Origin: CAYZBM01 sp964476705
Lineage (GTDB): Bacteria > Pseudomonadota > Alphaproteobacteria > Rickettsiales > UBA6187
Assembly: GCA_964476705.1 (NCBI GenBank)
Contig: CAYZBM010000005.1
Span: 1 to 53,635 of the forward strand
Length of the DNA: 53,635 bases
Direction of reading: 5' to 3'
The notes beneath the pieces are model-generated. The model had not been told where the DNA came from. It was given only the letters and a program-made list of their open reading frames with translations, and made no database searches. A program made the position numbers and the translations under genes. Shown piece after piece: positions 16,411 to 25,005 of this stretch. Within the stretch, counting starts at the first letter, position 1, and the number at the start of each line of letters is the position of its first letter.

Positions 16411-18896
16411 CTTTTACTCTCTTTAGAATTAATTTTATTAGCTAAATAACTTATGGCGTCAGCTAGACTATAACCTTCGGTTTGTAGTTGCTGTACAAGA
16501 TGGTAATCTTGTGCTTTAGAGCTATATAAAGCAATAGAGTAGGGATCGAGCAATAGTCGCGCTACCACATAACCAGCTGGGCCACAAATCATTACTTCAG
16601 AATATTGATGATGGATGGTACGTAAGGATTTAAGTACTTGTTCCATGTTAGCATCAATAGCTAAACGTTTCATATTCTTTATTTGTTCAATAGATTCTTT
16701 CTTCTGTGACAGCAAACAAACCCAATCAGTATTTTCAATCGCAGCTTGTGCCGCAGGATTTTTGTAATAATCATTTACTGATTGTGTACCAGTTACGATA
16801 TTACCGCGATATTTTCTGGCACGTCTAGCAAGGCCTTCAATAAATTCTCCAGTGGATTTACCATGTAATAAGTCCCAAGCTTCATCAATAATCATTGATG
16901 TATTTTGTTTTCTGCCACCTTTATACATGGTTTCTGAAATCAAAAACATTAAAAGCATCATTACAATTCCTTGTAATTCTTTTTTATTTTTGAGTTCCGC
17001 AAGTTCAAAAACTATCAATTGCTCATCTGGAGAAATATTAGCTTTACCATTAAAAAAACTCGCATAAATTCCTTGTTTAGTATAAGGAGTAAGCATTAGG
17101 CTTAAATCATTAGCCCTTTTATCTTCATGGGAAATCAAATAATCGGCAATTAAGCTAATGTCGGCATTTGTTTGTCGTTCATTCCAAGCAAAACTTACCG
17201 CCTTTTCAATATAAGCATTTTCAATATCGCTAGTAATCTCAGTACTTCTACACATTTGCCGAATAATCATGTTAATTAATTTTAAAACTTCGGTTTTATA
17301 GTCATTAGAGGATGTAAAGATATTTTCATCGATAATTGAGAATGGATTAATACAAAGATTGGCTTTGTCGGTGAATTCAATAAATTGCCCGCCTTGTATT
17401 TTGCAACTATTCATAAAAGAACGGCCATCATCTATAACAAATACTCGACCGTTACTTCCTAAAACTGAAGTTACATAATCTTGCATAAAGACCGATTTAC
17501 CACTACCTGATTTACCAATCACTGCAACATTATAATTACCTTCTTCATTAGCAAAAGGATCCCAAAAAAAAGGTTGTCCTCTCCGGCCAAATAATAACAT
17601 ACAAGGGCTTTGCATTCCTTTATATTCACCCTGTAAGGGTGCAAGATTAGCGCAAGTCCAAGAAATCATATTTTTACTGCGGCCAAACATCTCAAGATCT
17701 AAAGCTAATCCCTCACTTAAAGTAAAAGGTAAGGCGGCCAAAAAATTTTGTAATTGGACAAATTTCTCGCGGGCAATTACCCAGCCATTGGCCTTGTATA
17801 ACGCTTTTAAAGATTGTTCAGCCGTTTCAATTTGTGATTTTGGCGCATAAAGTAAAATCTGATAAAAAGTTCTCACCAATTTTTGTCCTTGATTTAATTT
17901 ATCAACGACAAATTGCCAATCTCTCTGTTTATTATAAAGATTGGGCATATAACGAGCAAGTCCTGTACCTGCTTGCTGTGTAGCTCTTGAAGCTTTAAAC
18001 ATAGCCCGATTATTTTCTTTAGCTTCATCATTTATAGTTAAAGAAAAACTAATAAGATAAGGATAGGGTAAGCGTAAATAGTCAGAGCTTGAGCTACCCA
18101 GTAATTCGGTCATTTCTATTTGGCTCCATAATAAAGGATAAGATCTAGCGGTAAAAGCCCTAATTAATATATCTGACAACTCTGAATAAATACCATCAGG
18201 AGTAATTTTAAGTGAGTTTTCCGGATGGGTTAGTTGTAAATTAAGTGGATGTTTATTGTTATAATTTAGAATATTTTTCTTATAAGAAATTTCTGGATGA
18301 AGAATTTCATCGAGAAAATTGATAAATTCTTGTGGTTGTAATTTCAGCGAACTGATATTAATACTTTTAAGGTTAGTTTGAATTGACTGGCATAAATTAT
18401 ACATTTGCTCTAAGGATTTTTTATCTGGATAACCAGGGAGAGAAACGGCCACAAAGATTCTAAAATCACGAATAGAGTAGGGACTATCGGCAAAAAGTGA
18501 ACTCCAATTTGCCTTGCTTAAATAATCAGCTCTTTTTTTAGCTAAAAATGAATAAATTTCCTTAGAATTATCTCTGGCTTGTTGCCAATGATCTATAATA
18601 TGCGAAATATTAGGACTAGCCCAATTAATAAATTGCATAGAACAGCCAACTGGCATACCATCTGTAAGCATTCCAGTTAATACTTTAACCGTATCAATAT
18701 TGCCGCCAACTAAAGGTGATATTTCTAAAATAAAACCAAAACTATCATTATTAATATAAATATCGCTATTCTCATCAAAGCTACGGTAACATAAAAAAGA
18801 AGCTATATTGGTATAATTACTAATTGGCTTTAATTGATTATCTAAATATTCATCCCCAAAATAACTAGAGATTTTCTTTTTAAAATTATTTAGCAT
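16407..18896 (-). CDS. traC: F-type conjugation ATPase TraC (VirB4 family)
   Basis: An 829-aa cytoplasmic ATPase that powers pilus assembly. It has the TraC N-terminal domain (residues ~10-420), then Walker A GKSGSGKS (~residue 459) and Walker B SMIIDEAWDLL (~residue 669), followed by GLARRARKYRGNIVTGTQSVNDY. It is full length and uninterrupted. The start overlaps the traV stop by 11 bases. All motifs required for ATP hydrolysis are present, so the motor of this secretion system appears functional. Confidence 0.95.
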   Translation of the reverse strand: MLNNFKKKISSYFGDEYLDNQLKPISNYTNIASFLCYRSFDENSDIYINNDSFGFILEISPLVGGNIDTVKVLTGMLTDGMPVGCSMQFINWASPNISHIIDHWQQARDNSKEIYSFLAKKRADYLSKANWSSLFADSPYSIRDFRIFVAVSLPGYPDKKSLEQMYNLCQSIQTNLKSINISSLKLQPQEFINFLDEILHPEISYKKNILNYNNKHPLNLQLTHPENSLKITPDGIYSELSDILIRAFTARSYPLLWSQIEMTELLGSSSSDYLRLPYPYLISFSLTINDEAKENNRAMFKASRATQQAGTGLARYMPNLYNKQRDWQFVVDKLNQGQKLVRTFYQILLYAPKSQIETAEQSLKALYKANGWVIAREKFVQLQNFLAALPFTLSEGLALDLEMFGRSKNMISWTCANLAPLQGEYKGMQSPCMLLFGRRGQPFFWDPFANEEGNYNVAVIGKSGSGKSVFMQDYVTSVLGSNGRVFVIDDGRSFMNSCKIQGGQFIEFTDKANLCINPFSIIDENIFTSSNDYKTEVLKLINMIIRQMCRSTEITSDIENAYIEKAVSFAWNERQTNADISLIADYLISHEDKRANDLSLMLTPYTKQGIYASFFNGKANISPDEQLIVFELAELKNKKELQGIVMMLLMFLISETMYKGGRKQNTSMIIDEAWDLLHGKSTGEFIEGLARRARKYRGNIVTGTQSVNDYYKNPAAQAAIENTDWVCLLSQKKESIEQIKNMKRLAIDANMEQVLKSLRTIHHQYSEVMICGPAGYVVARLLLDPYSIALYSSKAQDYHLVQQLQTEGYSLADAISYLANKINSKESKR

Positions 18897-19272
18897 TATT
18901 CATCATCCATTTATTATCTTGTTTTATAACGTAAATAACTTTCTCAGCATGTAAATTACCGTCAAGATCAATGAAAGGTGTAAACCATAATTTAGCGACT
19001 TCTTCATTTGATCTTTGTGGAAAGATGTTATTTGCTAAAGAATTATTTATCGGTAGAAATTCTTTAGGCTTGCTCTTAAATAAAGAGTTAAAAAAACTTT
19101 CTTGAATAATTTTTGGCTGGTTTAATACTTCTTCGCTAGTTTGATCGGCATGAGTAATAGTATTGCAAAATTTACCTGGGGCTGCCGGACAATCCCACTG
19201 AGATTTGACATTAGATTTACAAGAAGTTATTAAAATCAGAAAAAATAAAAATAATAAATTATTATAACGCAT
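18886..19272 (-). CDS. traV: F-type conjugation lipoprotein TraV
   Basis: A 128-aa outer-membrane lipoprotein with a lipobox ILITSC, lipidated Cys at residue 18. The mature protein begins CKSNVKSQWDCPAAPGKFCNTITHAD, whose C-x(10)-C spacing is typical of TraV. It forms the outer-membrane core with TraK and TraB. It overlaps traB by 11 bases. The C-terminal AKLWFTPFIDLDGNLHAEKVIYVI segment fits the family. Confidence 0.85.
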   Translation of the reverse strand: MRYNNLLFLFFLILITSCKSNVKSQWDCPAAPGKFCNTITHADQTSEEVLNQPKIIQESFFNSLFKSKPKEFLPINNSLANNIFPQRSNEEVAKLWFTPFIDLDGNLHAEKVIYVIKQDNKWMMNNAK

Positions 19273-20521
19273 CTGCTTTCTCCTTTTTGTTATCGAGATT
19301 ATGAGTAATTTTTACTCCTTCTTGGAAAACTAGTTCTACTTTAAGACCAGCACCTATAGTTATAACTGGCTGATATTGTTCGGCCCGATTAATTAAATAA
19401 TCAGCAAGCCTATCACTTGATTTACTAAAACCTTTACCAACCCCTTTGCCGATAACACTTTTATTACTCGGCTGTTCCACAGCAAATCCGCCATTTAATA
19501 AAGATGGATTAGTTAAACGTTCAGAAACTCCTTCACCTAAACCGCCGACAAGACCTGCCATAAAACTTTTACTAACTAAATCTCCTTCACGACTAACTAC
19601 AAATCCCCTAACTCCAGCTCGACCAAGACCTGCCACATAACCTTTAACTTCGATTTCAGAAATTTCGTCCTCACTAGCAGCGCAGGTCATTTTAAGTAAT
19701 CTGGCAAAGATTTTCTCACTACTTAAATCACCATAAGCGGCTCCAGTTACTATACAGCCCGTGATATCGGTTTCTTGCTTTATATTATTCTTGGCTGCGC
19801 TTATTGCCTTAGAGGTGACTCTAAATAATATTGGTCTTGGGTCTGTTTGTGAGTTAATTCCTACAGAGGCATCAACTCCAGAAATAATAACTGCTTGTGC
19901 ATAACTTCCAGCTGGTAAATAATCTTTACTATTAAATATACTATTTTTATTATCTTTAACTCCGGATAATTTAACATCAATAGTTTCAATCTTACTAGAT
20001 CTGGCAAGAGTATTATTCTTATTGGCATCTGGGGATGCAAAAGGATCTGTTAAATTATTATTATTTTCTAATTGGTTGGATGATTTGTTTTCAAATTCTG
20101 GATGTTTTTTTAAATCTTCTTGGAGCAAAGTTATTTGTTTTAGATATTCTTCTTGATTATTTTTATATTCCTTTAGACTTTCTTCGTCAGCCAGATTTTT
20201 TTTACTTAATTTGTCGGCTAAAGAGTCTATCATTGTTTGTAACTTCTTATTTTGCTCTTTGGTTTCAGAAAGCTCAATTGCCAGATTATTTAGTTTAGAC
20301 TCAGAATGTTCAAGCCATCTATCTTCACTTTTGGCACCCTTAGTTATATCTTCGATAACAATTTGCTCTTTATTATTTTTTGCGGTAATAAGATTGTCTT
20401 TTCCTCCTGCTAGAAGAATTAAAATACAAATGCTGATAAGAGCTATAATGCTCAAAGCAAAAAGCAAATATTGTTTATTCTTTATTTTATTTTTATTATC
20501 TAAATTAATATTTTCGCTCAT
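19262..20521 (-). CDS. traB: F-type conjugation protein TraB (VirB10-like)
   Basis: A 419-aa envelope-spanning scaffold protein. It has a cytoplasmic tail, one transmembrane segment (~residues 20-40), a coiled coil (~60-140), and a C-terminal VirB10/TrbI-type beta domain. That domain begins LPAGSYAQAVIISGVDASVGINSQ and continues with DITGCIVTGAAYGDLSSEKIFARL and GYVAGLGRAGVRGFVVSREG. It links inner-membrane components to the TraK/TraV ring. It overlaps traK by 4 bases. Confidence 0.9.
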   Translation of the reverse strand: MSENINLDNKNKIKNKQYLLFALSIIALISICILILLAGGKDNLITAKNNKEQIVIEDITKGAKSEDRWLEHSESKLNNLAIELSETKEQNKKLQTMIDSLADKLSKKNLADEESLKEYKNNQEEYLKQITLLQEDLKKHPEFENKSSNQLENNNNLTDPFASPDANKNNTLARSSKIETIDVKLSGVKDNKNSIFNSKDYLPAGSYAQAVIISGVDASVGINSQTDPRPILFRVTSKAISAAKNNIKQETDITGCIVTGAAYGDLSSEKIFARLLKMTCAASEDEISEIEVKGYVAGLGRAGVRGFVVSREGDLVSKSFMAGLVGGLGEGVSERLTNPSLLNGGFAVEQPSNKSVIGKGVGKGFSKSSDRLADYLINRAEQYQPVITIGAGLKVELVFQEGVKITHNLDNKKEKADAL

Positions 20522-21219
20522 AAATTTCGCTCCTTTATTAAATAAAGAAGGGTATGGGCTTTGGCTTTTAGCTTAAAATTTTTAAAGCTAACTATTATAG
20601 TATCTGGATTTGAAAACAGATTCTCTGTGAGAGTGATTTCTTTTTTGTCTTTATTTTCTAGTAGATAAACTTCTCCTATATATTTTTTACCAATTAACTT
20701 TTTATTTAGCGTTAATTTTAAATTTTTGAGTGTAAAACTTTTACTTTGTTTATTTTCTAAAACATAACCAGCTAACAATTGATCTGATGCTAAATGTTTA
20801 TACAAATTAATTAAATTTGGATAATCTAGTCTAGAAACCACAGCTCTTTTTTCATTAGTTTCATTCAAAGTAATACTATCATTTTTGATAAATATTTGCT
20901 CCGAAGGGATATTTTTAGGCAGTAAAAGTAATTTATAGGTAAAACCTTTTTCAGTATTAATAAATAAATTTAAAGGTTTGTTATAAGGATTCGCATTAGT
21001 TAAATAAACATCTCCCAATTCTTCATCGATACTTAAAGAAAACTCTCCATCATTTTTTTTAACCGCGCGAATACGATCGCCAATAGTTTTTATTCGATTA
21101 ATTTCATTTGCAGAAATACTTGCTCTAATTTCACTAGAATCATCAGCTATTTTAATTTGATTGGCCAAAACAATTTGACTGCCTAAGCATATAAATAAAA
21201 AAATAAAAAATTTAGCCAT
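20518..21219 (-). CDS. traK: F-type conjugation protein TraK (VirB9-like secretin)
   Basis: A 233-aa periplasmic protein with a signal peptide (FFIFLFICLGSQIVLA). It starts with the TraK-typical QIKIADDSSEIRASISANEINRI, followed by DGEFSLSIDEELGDVYLTNANPYNKPLNLF. It makes the outer-membrane-proximal ring of the channel together with TraV and TraB. The ATG overlaps the traE stop by 8 bases. The length is near the usual 240 aa. Confidence 0.85.
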   Translation of the reverse strand: MAKFFIFLFICLGSQIVLANQIKIADDSSEIRASISANEINRIKTIGDRIRAVKKNDGEFSLSIDEELGDVYLTNANPYNKPLNLFINTEKGFTYKLLLLPKNIPSEQIFIKNDSITLNETNEKRAVVSRLDYPNLINLYKHLASDQLLAGYVLENKQSKSFTLKNLKLTLNKKLIGKKYIGEVYLLENKDKKEITLTENLFSNPDTIIVSFKNFKLKAKAHTLLYLIKERNL

Positions 21220-21781
21220 TATTTTTTACCTTAATTTTATGTTCAATAAATTTTCTTAGAAAAAGCTTACCATTCTCATAGCTAAAACCTATTTTATAGA
21301 TTTTTTGCTCTTTACTGGTTTGTACTTGTCCAACGTAAGTATGAAGATCTCCATGGACAAAGGCGGTTAAGCCATCTTTATCTAAAGAAATTGAACTGGG
21401 ATAAAAAGCCGTAGTGACTCTTTTTTGTTGGATAGTTTCACCAAGTTCTGTAAGTTTGACTTTTAATACTCCGTAGCTTGCTGGATGAGCTATTTTCAAA
21501 ATAGTACTTGTTATATATTCTATGTTATTTGGCGTACGATTTAAGATGGTAGTAACCACATCTCTAGCTATATCCTCAACATAATTAGCCGATAATGTTT
21601 TCTGGGTGATTTGATAAGGTCCAGAAATAACATTAGGTAATAATATAGTTGTCCGGTCTCTAGATATTAAACAAAAAGCTAATAATAAATTTATTAGCAT
21701 GCTTACAAATAAAAACAGTACAAATAAATTACGTAATCTAACATTATAGCTTAAGGCCTGCACTTGATTAGTTATGTACAT
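21212..21781 (-). CDS. traE: F-type conjugation protein TraE (VirB5/8-like)
   Basis: An inner-membrane-anchored protein. From the ATG at 21781 it reads YITNQVQALSYNVRLRN, then a transmembrane segment (~residues 20-40), then LLPNVISGPYQITQKTLSANYVEDIARDVVTTILNRTPNN, as in TraE. A TTG at 21805 is in frame and would overlap traL by 8 bases; the ATG is chosen because the family normally begins just before this LS...RLRN stretch and a GGA lies upstream. It contributes to pilus tip and channel assembly. Confidence 0.85.
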   Translation of the reverse strand: MYITNQVQALSYNVRLRNLFVLFLFVSMLINLLLAFCLISRDRTTILLPNVISGPYQITQKTLSANYVEDIARDVVTTILNRTPNNIEYITSTILKIAHPASYGVLKVKLTELGETIQQKRVTTAFYPSSISLDKDGLTAFVHGDLHTYVGQVQTSKEQKIYKIGFSYENGKLFLRKFIEHKIKVKNNG

Positions 21782-21797
21782 ATTTTTTCCAAAAAAT

Positions 21798-22091
21798 TTA
21801 GCCAATATAAAAACGTAAATGTGAAGAAGGAGTAGCTTTAAGTCTCATAATTATGTCGGGATAGAACCAATAAAGCGCAAAGCGTATGGTACTTATATGC
21901 CCAGCACGTTTAAGCTTAATCCAAGAAATATAAGAGGTAAGGCTTAGTATTATTCCTAAAATAAAATAACTAAGTGATATGCCAATAATTACTGGAATAA
22001 CTAATATGCAGGCCTCGTCTATAGTCCAAAATAACCATCTTTCCGGCTCATCTAAATAGCGGGGGATATAATAAATTTCCTTATCGTCCAT
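21798..22091 (-). CDS. traL: F-type conjugation protein TraL
   Basis: A 97-aa inner-membrane protein with the TraL signature YYIPRYLDEPERWLFWTIDEA followed by two hydrophobic segments (ILVIPVIIGISLSYFIL and a second), ending ALYWFYPD and LRFYIG. It is involved in pilus assembly. The ATG at 22091, preceded by TAGGAAA, is chosen over a TTG at 22097. It lies directly after the pilin gene, the usual order. Confidence 0.9.
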   Translation of the reverse strand: MDDKEIYYIPRYLDEPERWLFWTIDEACILVIPVIIGISLSYFILGIILSLTSYISWIKLKRAGHISTIRFALYWFYPDIIMRLKATPSSHLRFYIG

Positions 22092-22101
22092 TTTCAATTT
22101 C

Positions 22102-22413
22102 CTAGATCAAAGCAGTTATGCCGGCAGTCACTGCAGCAGTACCAACTCCAGCAGTGAGCCCAATACCTAAAGATCCTGCAATAGCAATCGGATTAAATTT
22201 AAGTACTGAGGCGATAAGGGCAAAAGCTAAAGAAGTTAAAGCTATTACTCGGCCTAAACCACCGCTTATCAGTCCAACAAGCTTAGTTTGTGCTACTGCA
22301 AATTCGGCACCATCGGTACCAGCTAAGCTAAGTTCTGGGATAAATATAAAAATAATTAAGATAAAAAATATAACTATTTCAGTAATATATTGTTTTATGG
22401 TATCATGGTTCAT
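22102..22413 (-). CDS. traA: F-type pilin TraA
   Basis: A 103-aa prepilin. It has a hydrophobic leader (IVIFFILIIFIFIPELSLA) and a mature part rich in Gly/Ala with two hydrophobic helices (LVGLISGGLGRVIALTSLAFALIASVL and IAIAGSLGIGLTAGVGTAAVTAGI) separated by a KFNP turn. This is the standard layout of F-type pilins. It is the first gene of the tra operon, with a TAGGAG ribosome site upstream. The adjacent S26 peptidase gene may process it. Confidence 0.8.
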   Translation of the reverse strand: MNHDTIKQYITEIVIFFILIIFIFIPELSLAGTDGAEFAVAQTKLVGLISGGLGRVIALTSLAFALIASVLKFNPIAIAGSLGIGLTAGVGTAAVTAGITALI

Positions 22414-22847
22414 GACTTGGATTAGCTCCTATTTGTAAAATTAAGTAAAATTGGTAAATAGACATGAGAATAACCTTTACTAGTCAGCTATTTAAATAAC
22501 TAGTAGGGGGAAAATTTAGGTTTGTTTGCAGTTTTCTAAAACAATATTTAGGTTTTAAATTAGTTTACTCATAATATCCTCCTCTTGATATTTACAGCAC
22601 AGGAACAGCTTTTTCGCGGCTATTGTCCATAAATATGCATAAAATACTTTTAACAACAATAATAACATACTGGTGCAAAAGAGTTGGACTGCCTCAACTC
22701 TACCTGAGTAGATGGTCAGGGCAGGTCATTTTATGGTCATTGGCGTTATAAATACGAATATATGCTCATAATGTGACGCTCTTTGTCCTAATATATGCAA
22801 TAGGTCGTATACCATGTAATACTGTTAAATGTCAATAGGTGAAATGT
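22414..22847. promoter_or_regulatory. Divergent control region between the tra operon and a double-RHH gene
   Basis: A 434-bp region that should hold the tra promoter (minus strand) and the regulator's promoter (plus strand). It contains TATGCATA at 22634-22641 and AATACGAATATATGCTCATA at 22751-22770, both shared with the region before the paralogous regulator at 8523, and another ATATATGC near 22791. A Shine-Dalgarno-equipped 5-codon minus-strand frame lies at 22555-22572. Confidence 0.5.
22555..22572 (-). other. Five-codon open frame with a strong ribosome site upstream of traA
   Basis: On the minus strand AGAGGAGG (22578-22585) is followed by ATG at 22572 and then MSKLI and a stop at 22555. 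A ribosome site this good in front of so short a frame suggests either a leader peptide or the surviving start of a deleted gene. It lies about 140 bases before the pilin start on the same strand. Confidence 0.3.
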
Positions 22848-23189
22848 ATGAGATACGAAAAAGATGATAATAGCGCTGTGCGCAAGACGATAATATTCCC
22901 CAGAAGCTTATGGCAAAGGATACAAGAATTTAATAAAACTTTCTTATTCCCAAGTGACGTGTCCGCCGCAAGATTCCTAGTTAGTTACGGCTTAAGAACC
23001 GCGCCTATGAAGCTTGAAACTCGCTACCCAGAACAAGATGTAAGAATGTATTTAAATTTATCTGCAGCATTATGTAATGAAATTAGTAACTTTAGATTTC
23101 ATCATCGTTTAGATGCTGAAAGAGATGCTATATTGATGCTAATTGATCAAGGTTTAGCAAATATTTACAATTCTCTTGAGAAAAGATAG
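22848..23189 (+). CDS. Double ribbon-helix-helix-like regulator (113 aa)
   Basis: Like the gene at 8523, this is a tandem pair of RHH-like units: RKTIIFPRSLWQRIQEFNK with SAARFLVSYGLR (~residues 10-50), then RMYLNLSAALCNEISNFRF with DAILMLIDQGLA (~residues 65-105). The ATG at 22848 is preferred over a GTG at 22839 because AGG lies 8 bases before it. It is divergent from traA, the place for a regulator of the transfer operon. The two double-RHH genes bracket the whole tra operon. Confidence 0.6.
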   Translation: MRYEKDDNSAVRKTIIFPRSLWQRIQEFNKTFLFPSDVSAARFLVSYGLRTAPMKLETRYPEQDVRMYLNLSAALCNEISNFRFHHRLDAERDAILMLIDQGLANIYNSLEKR

Positions 23190-23211
23190 ATCTAATTTAG
23201 ATTTTTATAAG

Positions 23212-23252
23212 AAAAGACGCCTATTATATCAAAAATAATAGGCGTTTTTTTA
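23212..23252. terminator. Bidirectional intrinsic terminator
   Basis: The hairpin ACGCCTATTA (23217-23226) with TAATAGGCGT (23236-23245) is flanked by an A-rich left side and a T run on the right. It lies between the plus-strand double-RHH gene and the convergent DUF1801 gene and can serve both. Confidence 0.9.
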
Positions 23253-23672
23253 AGAAATATTATTAGATTTCCGTATTTTATACGTTAAAGACAGATAAAT
23301 ACATTTTTTCAACTCTTTTTCTGGAACTAGATCATTTTTATTAAAAATAATAGCTCTATTTCCGGAGTAATTAAAAATCTTAGGATAGATTAAAGAAAAA
23401 TCTTTAATTAAAGATGTTTTGCAATTAAAATACATCATGTAGTTATTTGGGCAAGATTTCTTCCAATCTATTCTTATGGCGCTTCCTGTTTTATTGTTAT
23501 TATAGCTTGGCTCTCCCCATTTGAGACTTTCTTCGATTTGACCTATTTCTTTATTTTCAATAGCAACATTTAATATTAGTTCTCTTAAATAAATTAATTT
23601 ATCTTTAATGAAATCAGGATAATTAATAAATTTATCTGCAACATCAAGATTGTTAAAAGTAATATTATTCAT
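23250..23672 (-). CDS. DUF1801-family protein
   Basis: A 140-aa YdhG-like DUF1801 protein. The family features are a helical start with LRELILNVA, the KWGEPSYNN motif at ~residues 50-58, a SAIRIDWK strand, and NYMMYFNCKTSLI. DUF1801 proteins are small alpha/beta proteins of the frataxin/YjbR-like superfamily with no firmly assigned reaction. It starts 18 bases after the DUF4143 ATPase and is probably co-transcribed with it. There is no signal peptide. Confidence 0.75.
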   Translation of the reverse strand: MNNITFNNLDVADKFINYPDFIKDKLIYLRELILNVAIENKEIGQIEESLKWGEPSYNNNKTGSAIRIDWKKSCPNNYMMYFNCKTSLIKDFSLIYPKIFNYSGNRAIIFNKNDLVPEKELKKCIYLSLTYKIRKSNNIS

Positions 23673-23690
23673 ATTTCTACTCTTTAGATT

Positions 23691-24845
23691 TTAATTTAAA
23701 TCATAATTATCTAATAAGTTTTGTAGGCTAAGTGCAATAATATTCGGGGCTAAATTAATAGTTTTTTCCCCTCTATAAATTAAAAAAGCTTGATCAAGTT
23801 TTAATATTTCAGCCGCTACTTTAAGAGAATTAGTCAAAATTGGTTTATCACTATATTTAATTTCAAAACCAATCTTTTTGCCTTTATATAACAATAAAAG
23901 ATCAATTTCAGCTCCAGAATGCACTTTCCAAAAGAATGCATCTTCGGGTCTTATTTTATAATGTTTGATAATTTCTTCAATTACAAAACCTTCAAATGAA
24001 GCTCCAAGTTTTGGATTATGAATTAATTGAGCTAAAGAATTTATTCCTAGCATTTGATGAAAAATTCCCGAATCCCGAAAATATAGTTTTGGTGATTTTA
24101 CCTGACGTTTACCAATATTTTGGTACCAAGGTTGTAATTGCCTAATAATTAAAGTTGCACTTAACAAATCAATATAACGTTTTAAAGTAGTATGTGATAA
24201 GCTCAAGGAAACTGCTAGATCAGAGTAATTTAGTTCTTGGCCGTGATAATGAGCAAGCATATACCAGAATCTTCTAATTTCCATTGTTGGTAATCTAATG
24301 CCAAGAGCAGGTATATCACGTTCTAAAAAGCTTCTAATGTAATTTTCAAGCCAAACAAACGCTTTATAATCATCTGATTGAAGATATGCTTTAGGAAAAC
24401 CACCACGCAACCATAGAACTTCTATATTTTTCACTTCACTATAAGAAAAAGGAAAGCATTCTATATATTGAATTCTACCAGCTAAACTTTCCGATGAATT
24501 TTGCACTAACTCGCGTGATGCACTTCCTAGCAATAAATATTTTTGAGTAGCTGAGAATTTGTCAATTAATACCCTCAAGCGAGGAAATAAATCCGGTAGT
24601 AACTGTACTTCATCAATCACAATTAAACCTTTAAGTAATGATAAAGTTGCTTCAGGAGAGTTTAAGGGTGAAAAATCTTGTAAACTTTCTAAATCAAAAT
24701 AATTAGTTAGAAAATTAACTCCATGTTCTTTAGCATAATTTTGCGCAAGTGTAGTTTTTCCAACTTGCCTTGGACCTAATATTGCAACTATAGGATGTAC
24801 TTCAAAAGCATATTTAATATCGTTTAAATAAGAATTTCTATCCAT
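23691..24845 (-). CDS. AAA ATPase with DUF4143 domain (first of four)
   Basis: A 384-aa ATPase. The AAA_14 domain has Walker A GPRQVGKTT (~residue 22) and Walker B LIVIDEVQLLPDLFPRL. A winged-helix-like middle and a DUF4143 C-terminus follow, with a PD-(D/E)XK-type pair AEIDLLL...GFEIKYS. The function of this family is not established. The ATG at 24845 is chosen because the Walker A then has normal spacing; an earlier ATG adds 18 residues. Its upstream region carries two related palindromes (24855-24905 imperfect and 24924-24966 perfect), suggesting repression by a dimeric protein, possibly itself. Confidence 0.8.
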   Translation of the reverse strand: MDRNSYLNDIKYAFEVHPIVAILGPRQVGKTTLAQNYAKEHGVNFLTNYFDLESLQDFSPLNSPEATLSLLKGLIVIDEVQLLPDLFPRLRVLIDKFSATQKYLLLGSASRELVQNSSESLAGRIQYIECFPFSYSEVKNIEVLWLRGGFPKAYLQSDDYKAFVWLENYIRSFLERDIPALGIRLPTMEIRRFWYMLAHYHGQELNYSDLAVSLSLSHTTLKRYIDLLSATLIIRQLQPWYQNIGKRQVKSPKLYFRDSGIFHQMLGINSLAQLIHNPKLGASFEGFVIEEIIKHYKIRPEDAFFWKVHSGAEIDLLLLYKGKKIGFEIKYSDKPILTNSLKVAAEILKLDQAFLIYRGEKTINLAPNIIALSLQNLLDNYDLN

Positions 24846-24923
24846 ATAATTACATCTTTCAAAATAGTGAAGATTGAATATTTGATATTCAAAAATCATT
24901 ATATTCGCTATATTTACAATTGT

Positions 24924-24966
24924 AAATAGTGAAAATTGAATATTAAATATTCAATTTTCACTATTT
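24924..24966. promoter_or_regulatory. Perfect 20-bp inverted repeat upstream of the DUF4143 ATPase
   Basis: AAATAGTGAAAATTGAATAT (24924-24943) is the exact reverse complement of 24947-24966, with three bases between. A weaker version of the same palindrome (ATAGTGAAGATTGAATATT facing TGATATTC...TCATTAT) lies nearer the gene. It could be an operator, or less likely a terminator for the ABC-F gene, as it has no dominant T run. Confidence 0.7.
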
Positions 24967-25005
24967 TAATAATTAAATAGCTATTTTTATAATTAAGCTT
25001 ATTGC

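Noticed and set aside
20035..20576. Plus-strand frames over traB
   Set aside because: They are antisense to the coiled-coil and transmembrane part of TraB, with no independent evidence.
22118..22438. Plus-strand 106-codon frame over the pilin gene
   Set aside because: It is antisense to the well-supported pilin, Pro/Ala-rich by reflection of Gly/Ala codons, and has no signal or domain.
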